A stretch of DNA of 12,198 bases, taken from assembly GCA_964528575.1 (NCBI GenBank), contig CAZGTQ010000298.1, positions 1 to 12,198 of the forward strand. The letters run 5' to 3'. This document shows, piece by piece, positions 6,714 through 12,198 of this stretch. The notes beneath the pieces were generated by a model that was not told the origin of the DNA, ran no database searches, and saw only the letters and a program-made list of their open reading frames with translations. Numbering within the stretch: position 1 is the first letter of the stretch; each line of letters starts with the position of its first letter. The DNA is from CAZGTQ01 sp964528575 (GTDB lineage Bacteria > Planctomycetota > UBA1135 > GCA-002686595). The translations under genes and the position numbers were made by a program.

Positions 6714-9647
6714 GCCCCCGGCGATCCGAACCAGGGCGGGCAGGCGAGCGAGATCCGGCTCGTCGAGATGCTGTGGGGCCGGCTCGTCGACGTGTACGAC
6801 CGCGATCCCGGGACGGGCGTGCGCACCTTGCAGCGCAGCGACCTCGTCGTCGAGGACGGCATCGTGAGCGACGGCATCGACTACGCGCTCGAGCAGGATC
6901 CGGTGACGCTCGACGAGCGGCTCACGATCCTGCACGCGGCGGGCTCGGCGGCGTACGCGGCCGCGTTCGACGCGCTCGACGACGCGCTCCCCTCGATCGC
7001 GACGAAGGGCTTCGGGCCGAGCGAGCTGCCGCCCTTCCCGCTCCTGCCGCGCAACGCGACGCTCGTGCTGCGCTTCGACGACCTGCTCGACGAAGCGACG
7101 GTCACCGCGGCGAACGTGCGCGTGCGCGTCGGCACGCCGCCGGCGGCGCCGTACGAGGCGCGCGTGCTGCCCGATCCGAACCACGGCGGCATCGCGATCG
7201 CCGACGGCCAGTTCCACACGACGCGCGTGCTCGTCGACGCGACGATCTCCCCGCTCGAGGCGCTGCAGGGGCCGGGCGTGCCCGCGGTGAACACCGTCGG
7301 TCTGCCGCCGGCGTTCTCGACCGCGGTGCCGAACGTGGCGCTGCGCCTGCCGTCGCAGCCGGCGCCCGCGTTCGGCCAGTTCGACGTGCTGCGCAACGTG
7401 GCGGGCAATCCGCTCGCGACGGTGAACAACGGGCCGATCGACGGGGCCTCGGCGACGGTCGACGTCGTGCGCGCGATGCGCTCGGGCGGCGACACCGCGG
7501 TGACCGGCGATCCGAACGAGGGCTTCCTGTTCGACCAGACCGCGCCGCAGATCCTCGGCACGTTCCCGGGCACGCTCACGTCGGTGGTCCCGGCGCCGGG
7601 CGGGACGAGCGTCGACTTCGTGCTCACGATCGCGCTCGCGGTCGGTGCGTGCGCGAAGACGCCGCAGCCGGGCGACGTCGTCGAGACGTCGGGTGCGTTG
7701 GCGCAGGTCACACAGGCGGGCTCGCCGCCCGCGGGCGGCGCGATGAGCAACGTGCAGGCGCGGCTGTTGCCCGGGAGCGGCGCGCTCGTGGCGGGACCGG
7801 CGATCTACCACACGCCGTTCGTCGCGGCGACCGATCCGGCGCCGTGCTACCTGTCGTTCGCGCCCGCTCCGCTGTCGCCGCCGGCCGCCGGCGTGCTGCC
7901 GTCGACGCAGGTCGTCGCGCGGTTCAGCGAGCCGATGCGTGCGAGCACGGTGGAGGGGCTCGACGCGTTCTTCGTCACGCGCAACAACCCGCCGCAGGGG
8001 CTCGCCGACTTCGTCGTCGGACAGGTCCTCGTCGACGCGACCCGCACGGAGCTCCGGTTCACGCCTGCGTTGCCGTTCGCGCACGTGCAGGGCAACTCGG
8101 AGCTGTACTGGGCCCAGGTCGAGGGCACGGCGACCGACCTCGCGGGCAACCCGCTCGTGTCCCCGCTCGGTCCGTCGCAGTTCGCGATCTCGGTGTTGGC
8201 GCCGACCGAGGGGAACGGCGGCATCGTGCTGCGCTTCGACTCGGCCGACGAGGACGGCAACGGCTTCCCCGAGCTGCGCGGGCAGTACACGCTCGACGCG
8301 AACGCCGGCGTGATCCGGCCGCGGCCCGTGTCGCGCTTCTCGCTCCCCGCGGACCGCACGGGCACGACGATCGGGACGATGATCCAGTTCCCGCCCGGCG
8401 TGCAGGAGCCGCTGAGCCCGTTCGGCGCGAAGACGATGGCGCTGTGGCGCTCCTTCGACGTCGGGCTCACGCTCAACGACGAGGCGACGCAGAACCTCGA
8501 CGTCGAGCGGCTCAACTGGTCGCCGGCCAGCGGCCAGGCGCTGTTCGACTCGTACGCCGAGTTCGAGATCGCGCTCTCGCACGGCGACCGCCTGCCGGAC
8601 GAGGCGGTGAGCACCGCGACGCTGCTGCCGGTCTCCCCGCAGTCCGGCCTCGACCAGACGACGTTCGCGGCGAACGTGCTCGCCGACCCCGCGGGACCGC
8701 AGACGGTCGTGCACCCGCGCGCGCTCGGCTACACGGTCAATCCGGTCGACCTGTTCCTCAACGCGAACGGCGTCCCGATGATGCCGTTCCCGCTCAACGC
8801 CGGACCGAATCCGTCGAGCTACTCGTACTACACGTGGCGCGACACGGCGTTCGGGACGCTGGGCGGCGCGAACGGGATCGGCGCGCCGACGCGCATCGAG
8901 GCGAACCTGGGCCTCGTGCCGCTGGCGGGCGTCGACCAAGGCCCGCAGTTCCTCGACAGTCGCGCGCTGCCGCTCCTGATGGACTTCCGCTGCTTCCCCG
9001 CCGCGGGCGCTTTGGGCCTCAACTCGTTCGACGTGTCGCTCGCGATCAACTCGTCCTCGCTGCCGACGTTCCGTCTGTTCTCGGCCGGCGGGACGAACGC
9101 GGCGGGCCAGCAGGTTTTCAAGGACCCCGATCTCGAGATCGCGCCGAGCGGCGGCTTCAGCCCGACGTCGTTCCCGCCCGGCCAACCGACGCAGCCCGCG
9201 GACAACATCGCGTACATCGGCCAGATCGACGCGCTCGTCCGCGTCAGCCGCGCGCACACGATCTGGTTCGACTCGCAGAACGCGAACCCGACCTACCTGA
9301 CGCCGGTGCTCGTCCCGCCGCTCTCCGCTCAGCCGCCCGGCACGGACGTCGTGCTCGCGTTCCGCGGCGCGGACGCGGTCACGACGACGCCCGACGGCGC
9401 GCCTCAAGCCGACGCGAGCGACCTCGACCCGTACGGCGACGTCGCGAGCTCGTCGGGCACGCCGAACGATCCGGCCCTGAAGAACGCCGGCGTCGTGTTC
9501 ACGGCCAACGACGCGACGTGGAAGGCGAACGCCGCGGCGGTCAGCGGCTCGCGCTGGCTCCAGGTGCGGATCACGTTCGTCAACGACCCGCTCTCGGGTC
9601 AGTCTCCGACACTCTCCTCTCTGGGGCTCCCCTTCCTGACCCCCTGA
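5358..9647 (+). CDS. Large secreted multidomain protein (Cys-rich N-domain, TIG, putative-Ig and Ig-like modules)
   Basis: A 1429-residue exported protein with no recognisable enzyme domain. Residues 1-26 are a signal peptide ending GSA before QLD. Residues 27-170 form a beta-rich domain with eight cysteines (38, 51, 55, 84, 85, 113, 120, 147). Residues 171-248 are an IPT/TIG-like Ig fold (VSITGTGLGAPGTTVTIDG). Residues 249-360 form a strand-rich bridging domain (FSIPIANNPAWEGLELHLQGLV). Residues 366-452 resemble the putative-Ig (He_PIG) family (LPAGLMLNPSTGVVSGTP). Further on are two Big_5-like 'RF(D/S)xx(L/M)xxxTV' modules at about 565-680 and 838-948, and a DEDGNGFPE acidic loop near 963. 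The C-terminal unit ends WLQVRITFVNDPLSGQSPTLSSLGLPFLTP-like at 1400-1429. GAGG lies seven bases before the ATG. The next gene is its tandem paralogue. By analogy with such modular proteins it is probably a surface or extracellular binding/structural protein; the ligand is unknown. Confidence 0.9.
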   Translation: MSALRSRSLAAALAAAFALLAPVGSAQLDVLSWSFQGCASVSGDTLDLEICTAACSASLATAEATLPATGAYTLDLSWFAQNTCCVELRVTKVSGATLSTLYQTGGSDAPSWCAPAAPPCAGGDALAFSALAGDRLLIELRGLVLGCGVSGSQETRVRFSNSSFTAVQPPLVTSVDPTAAFAVGAVSITGTGLGAPGTTVTIDGVPEPIAFSSPTQIVIQPGTRLPGVAALVVTNAFGSTSADLEFLPTFTATGGGLGQSVEARLASDGPGAFLWAVATQPQAPPIPFGPTIWHGLELSPLTAIVLPQGLGTLPASGVQTFSIPIANNPAWEGLELHLQGLVATGTTPPFSFTNRATIVLGTSAPAPPTNLVYPVDPAVYQAGTPIAPNVPAVNGVVTSYAVFPSLPAGLMLNPSTGVVSGTPAAATAQAVYAFVASNASGGTLDQVSIEVLAPGDPNQGGQASEIRLVEMLWGRLVDVYDRDPGTGVRTLQRSDLVVEDGIVSDGIDYALEQDPVTLDERLTILHAAGSAAYAAAFDALDDALPSIATKGFGPSELPPFPLLPRNATLVLRFDDLLDEATVTAANVRVRVGTPPAAPYEARVLPDPNHGGIAIADGQFHTTRVLVDATISPLEALQGPGVPAVNTVGLPPAFSTAVPNVALRLPSQPAPAFGQFDVLRNVAGNPLATVNNGPIDGASATVDVVRAMRSGGDTAVTGDPNEGFLFDQTAPQILGTFPGTLTSVVPAPGGTSVDFVLTIALAVGACAKTPQPGDVVETSGALAQVTQAGSPPAGGAMSNVQARLLPGSGALVAGPAIYHTPFVAATDPAPCYLSFAPAPLSPPAAGVLPSTQVVARFSEPMRASTVEGLDAFFVTRNNPPQGLADFVVGQVLVDATRTELRFTPALPFAHVQGNSELYWAQVEGTATDLAGNPLVSPLGPSQFAISVLAPTEGNGGIVLRFDSADEDGNGFPELRGQYTLDANAGVIRPRPVSRFSLPADRTGTTIGTMIQFPPGVQEPLSPFGAKTMALWRSFDVGLTLNDEATQNLDVERLNWSPASGQALFDSYAEFEIALSHGDRLPDEAVSTATLLPVSPQSGLDQTTFAANVLADPAGPQTVVHPRALGYTVNPVDLFLNANGVPMMPFPLNAGPNPSSYSYYTWRDTAFGTLGGANGIGAPTRIEANLGLVPLAGVDQGPQFLDSRALPLLMDFRCFPAAGALGLNSFDVSLAINSSSLPTFRLFSAGGTNAAGQQVFKDPDLEIAPSGGFSPTSFPPGQPTQPADNIAYIGQIDALVRVSRAHTIWFDSQNANPTYLTPVLVPPLSAQPPGTDVVLAFRGADAVTTTPDGAPQADASDLDPYGDVASSSGTPNDPALKNAGVVFTANDATWKANAAAVSGSRWLQVRITFVNDPLSGQSPTLSSLGLPFLTP

Positions 9648-9650
9648 GGG
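9646..9650 (+). promoter_or_regulatory. Ribosome binding site overlapping the upstream stop codon
   Basis: GAGGG begins on the second base of the TGA stop (9645-9647) of the first large gene and lies eight bases before the ATG at 9659. The 11-base gap leaves no room for a separate promoter, so the two large genes form one transcription unit. Confidence 0.65.
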
Positions 9651-9658
9651 TCCGTTCC

Positions 9659-11008
9659 ATGCGATCGATCCGCCTTCGAGGGCGCGCGCTGGCCGCGGTT
9701 GCGCTGCTCGCACTCGTCCCTTGCGCCTCTGCGCAGCTCGACACGCTCGGCTGGACGTTCCAGGGCTGTGCGAGCGTAGCGGGCGACGTGCTGTCGCTCG
9801 ACGTGTGCACGCCGAGCTGCACGTCGACGCTCGCGACCGCCGAGGCGCAGCTCGTGCAGACGGGCGCGTACACGCTCGACCTGTCGTGGTTCGCGCAGAA
9901 CACGTGCTGCGTCGAGCTGCGCGTGACGAAGGTGAGCGGCGCGACGCTGTCGACGATCCATGCGTTCGGCGGCGCGTCCGGCGGGAGCTGGTGCGGGTCG
10001 TCGCCGCCGCCGTGCATCGGCGGGGACGCGCTCGCGTTCTCGGCGCTCGCGGGGGACCGGCTGCTCGTCGAGCTGCGCGGCCTCGTGCTCGGCTGCGGCG
10101 TGCGCGGCAGCCAAGAGACGCAGGTCCAGCTCTCGAGCCTCGGCATCACGGCGGTCGAGCCGCCCGTGGTGACGAGCCTCGACGCGACGCCGGCGTTCGC
10201 CGCGAGCGCGGTGACGATCGCGGGCACGGGGCTCGGTGCGCCGGGCACGACGGTGACGATCGACGGCGCGGCCGAGCCGATCGTGAGCCAGAGCCCGACG
10301 CAGATCGTCATCGAGCCGGGGACGCGCGAGCCCGGCTTCGGCGCGCTCGTCGTCACCAACGCGTTCGGCAGCACGAGCGCCGAGCTCGCGTTCCTGCCGA
10401 CGTTCAGCGCGTCGGGCGGCGGGCTCGGCCAGACGGTCGAGGCGACCTTGGCGAGCGTCGGTCCCGGCGCGTTCCTGTGGGCGCTCGCGCCGCTCGCGCA
10501 GGCGCCGCCGATCCCGTTCGGACCGACGATCTGGCACGGGCTCGAGCTCGCGCCGCTCGGCGCGCTCGTCCTGCCCGAGGGCACGGGCACGCTGCCCGCG
10601 TTGGGCGCGCAGAGCTTCTCGATCCCGGTCGCGAACAATCCGTCGTGGCAGGGCATCGAGCTCTTCTTCCAGGGGCTCGTCGCGACCGGCACGACGCCGC
10701 CGTTCAGCTTCACGAACCGCGCGTCGGTCGTGCTCGCGACGCCGCCGCTCGCGCCGCCGTCGAACCTGTCGTACGCGACGAACCCGGCGGTCTATCCGGC
10801 GGGGCAGCCGATCGCGCCGAACGTGCCGACGGTCACGGGCGCCGCCCTTTCGTTCGTCGCGTTCCCGATGCTGCCGGCGGGCCTCTTCCTCGATCCCGGG
10901 ACCGGCGTGATCAGCGGCACGCCCTCGGCGCCGGCGCCGCAGGCGATCTACACGATCGTCGCGCAGAACGCGGCCGGCGGCACGGCGACGTCGCTCGATC
11001 TCACCGTC
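9659..11008 (+). repeat. Duplicated N-terminal module, copy 2
   Basis: Codons 1-450 of the second large gene repeat the module at 5358-6713 in direct orientation, about 4.3 kb downstream. Residues 70-97 of copy 1 match copy 2 exactly, including every third codon position (84 bases). Flanking stretches differ at many synonymous sites. The pattern fits tandem duplication with later patchy conversion. Confidence 0.9.
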
Positions 11009-12198
11009 AGCGCGTCGTTCGCCGTGACGAGCGTGAGCGTGACGCCGGGCTCGATCTGGCAGATCAACCGGCCGATCGACGTCACGTTCGACCAGCCCGT
11101 CGACTTCGCATCGGTCAACCTGTCGACGTTCCGGATCACCGACGTCTCGAACGGGCAGAGCGCGCTCGGCTCGTATTTCCTGCTCGATCCGCAGTCGGTC
11201 CGCTTCCAGCCTGCGTGCCCGCTCGAGGCGGACTTCTCCGACGCTGGCCTCGAGCTCGGCACCTTCTACCAACTGTCCTTGCCCGCCGCGCCGGGTCCCG
11301 CGCTCCAGTCGCTCGCCGGCGTGCCCTTGCAGGCGCCGGTCAACGTGCCGTTCATGACGCCGCCGCCGGGAGCGCCGAACACGATCTTCTTCGACGCCGT
11401 CGCGGGACCGCCGGCCCCGGTCGTGCGCCCCTTCGGCTCGAGCGAGCTCGACGCGACGCACCTCGAGATCGGCGGCGACGCGGGTAGCCGCGTCTACTTC
11501 GAATTCGATTCGGTCAGCGGCACGTTCACGCAGCCGCTCGACGTCCCGCTCGACCTGTACAGCGACGTCGACACGCGCGTCGCGGTCGTGCTCGTTCTCG
11601 ACCAGCCGATCGATGCGTCGCCGGCGAACCTCACGCGGCTGTCGCTCGAAGAGGAGAGCGGCCCCGGCGTCTGGCAGCCGCTCCCGTCGAGCGCGACGCT
11701 CGAGGCGAACTGCACCGAGACCGGCGCGCGCGTGCGCCTCGAGCCGGAGTCGATCCTGCCGCAGCTTCGGCGGATTCGCGTCGTGATCGACGTGCTGTTC
11801 GCGGACATCGCGGGCCAGCCGACGCTGCTCGCGCAGGACGGGTTCGGCGTGTTTCGCACGCTCGCGTTCTTCGACGCGAACCTGGTGCCGCCCGACGATC
11901 TCGCCGACGAGGTGCTCGAGCCGTTCGACGGGGACGCGCTGTTCGACGCGAGCAGCGACTTCCCCGAGCCGGTCGCGGACTGGGGGAGCGGCGTCCTGCG
12001 CGCCACGTTCGAGTTCGAAGGCGACGGCGGGCCGAACGGCGACTTCGACGTGCTCGTCCCGTCGGGGACGACGCTCGTGTTCGACACGACGTCGACGCTC
12101 GTCCAGGGTGGGCCGCTCGCGCTCCAGAGCGTGAACACGACGCAGCAGCTCTGCGTCGCAGGCGTGCTCGACGTGCGCAACCTGCGGATCGAGTCCGG
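9659..12198 (+). CDS. Tandem paralogue: large secreted modular protein (3' end beyond window)
   Basis: The frame is open from ATG 9659 to the window edge (846 complete codons, no stop). The signal peptide ends ALVPCASA before QLD. Its Cys22 is not in a good lipobox, so cleavage by signal peptidase I is more likely. Mature residues repeat the first large protein: eight cysteines at 37, 50, 54, 83, 84, 112, 119 and 146, TIG at about 170-248, bridging domain at 249-360 and putative-Ig at about 366-450 (LPAGLFLDPGTGVISGTP). Beyond residue 450 it is unrelated to its neighbour. A Big_5-like domain (about 453-570: IDVTFDQPVDFASVNLSTFRI) is followed by an unrecognised acidic beta-rich region with DLADEVLEPFDGD near 752-764. 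It probably shares an operon and an extracellular location with the upstream gene while carrying a different C-terminal function. The function is unknown. Confidence 0.9.
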   Translation, partial: MRSIRLRGRALAAVALLALVPCASAQLDTLGWTFQGCASVAGDVLSLDVCTPSCTSTLATAEAQLVQTGAYTLDLSWFAQNTCCVELRVTKVSGATLSTIHAFGGASGGSWCGSSPPPCIGGDALAFSALAGDRLLVELRGLVLGCGVRGSQETQVQLSSLGITAVEPPVVTSLDATPAFAASAVTIAGTGLGAPGTTVTIDGAAEPIVSQSPTQIVIEPGTREPGFGALVVTNAFGSTSAELAFLPTFSASGGGLGQTVEATLASVGPGAFLWALAPLAQAPPIPFGPTIWHGLELAPLGALVLPEGTGTLPALGAQSFSIPVANNPSWQGIELFFQGLVATGTTPPFSFTNRASVVLATPPLAPPSNLSYATNPAVYPAGQPIAPNVPTVTGAALSFVAFPMLPAGLFLDPGTGVISGTPSAPAPQAIYTIVAQNAAGGTATSLDLTVSASFAVTSVSVTPGSIWQINRPIDVTFDQPVDFASVNLSTFRITDVSNGQSALGSYFLLDPQSVRFQPACPLEADFSDAGLELGTFYQLSLPAAPGPALQSLAGVPLQAPVNVPFMTPPPGAPNTIFFDAVAGPPAPVVRPFGSSELDATHLEIGGDAGSRVYFEFDSVSGTFTQPLDVPLDLYSDVDTRVAVVLVLDQPIDASPANLTRLSLEEESGPGVWQPLPSSATLEANCTETGARVRLEPESILPQLRRIRVVIDVLFADIAGQPTLLAQDGFGVFRTLAFFDANLVPPDDLADEVLEPFDGDALFDASSDFPEPVADWGSGVLRATFEFEGDGGPNGDFDVLVPSGTTLVFDTTSTLVQGGPLALQSVNTTQQLCVAGVLDVRNLRIES

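Noticed and set aside
4227..9713. A very long open frame on the minus strand (about 1828 codons) opposite the first large secreted gene
   Set aside because: Its translation is an Arg/Ala-rich low-complexity string without motifs. It arises because the real plus-strand gene uses G/C-ending codons, which keeps the complementary frame free of stops. It also runs into the out-of-frame part of the pseudo-carboxypeptidase.
9659..9736. Lipoprotein signal in the second large protein because of Cys22
   Set aside because: The residues before the cysteine (LVP) do not make a good lipobox, and an ASA site just before QLD matches the signal peptidase I site of the paralogue.
9599..11461. Long minus-strand open frame opposite the second large gene
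   Set aside because: Same Arg-rich shadow composition. The plus-strand frame from 9659 has a signal peptide, recognisable domains and a close paralogue.
9721..11487. Plus-strand open frame of 588 codons within the second large gene
   Set aside because: It is another reading frame of the same DNA, Arg/Ala-rich, with no ribosome site or motif. The frame from 9659 is homologous to the upstream protein over about 450 residues.

Overview
The window is very GC-rich, densely coding, and uses mostly G/C-ending codons. It holds large secreted proteins built from Ig-like, TIG and putative-Ig modules, together with M14 carboxypeptidases that carry Asp-rich (DxDxDG) insertions. This combination is typical of marine Planctomycetota or related deep-branching bacteria with many large exported proteins. 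The phylum is an inference; there is no marker gene here. No rRNA, tRNA, CRISPR, transposase, integrase or phage gene was seen.

Layout. (1) Positions 1-123 are the last 40 codons of a plus-strand gene, probably an exported protein. (2) A GNAT acetyltransferase (369-983, +) converges, with a 10-base gap, on a small XRE-type helix-turn-helix regulator (994-1353, -). (3) A two-gene minus-strand operon follows: a secreted M14-like protein (start 5167, stop 3242) whose stop overlaps the start of a second, catalytically intact M14 zinc carboxypeptidase (3245 down to 1515) in an ATGA junction. (4) A 190-bp divergent intergenic region (5168-5357) separates this operon from a plus-strand pair. That pair consists of a 1429-residue secreted multidomain protein (5358-9647) and, 11 bases later, its tandem paralogue (9659 to beyond the window end).

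Two things stand out. First, the upstream M14 protein is homologous to its neighbour along almost its whole length but has lost both residues of the HxxE zinc motif, the third zinc histidine, the substrate-binding Arg and the catalytic Glu. It looks like a pseudo-peptidase co-translated with its active partner. It also carries two in-frame minisatellites, one making up the core of its signal peptide and one forming an acidic linker. Second, the two large plus-strand proteins share an N-terminal block of about 450 residues (an eight-cysteine domain, a TIG domain, a bridging domain and a putative-Ig domain) and then diverge completely. The shared block includes an 84-base tract without a single difference, which suggests recent duplication or gene conversion of the N-terminal half.

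All four large proteins have export signals, so the centre of the window appears to encode an extracellular or cell-surface set. The sequence does not show what the set acts on, or whether the peptidases process the large modular proteins.
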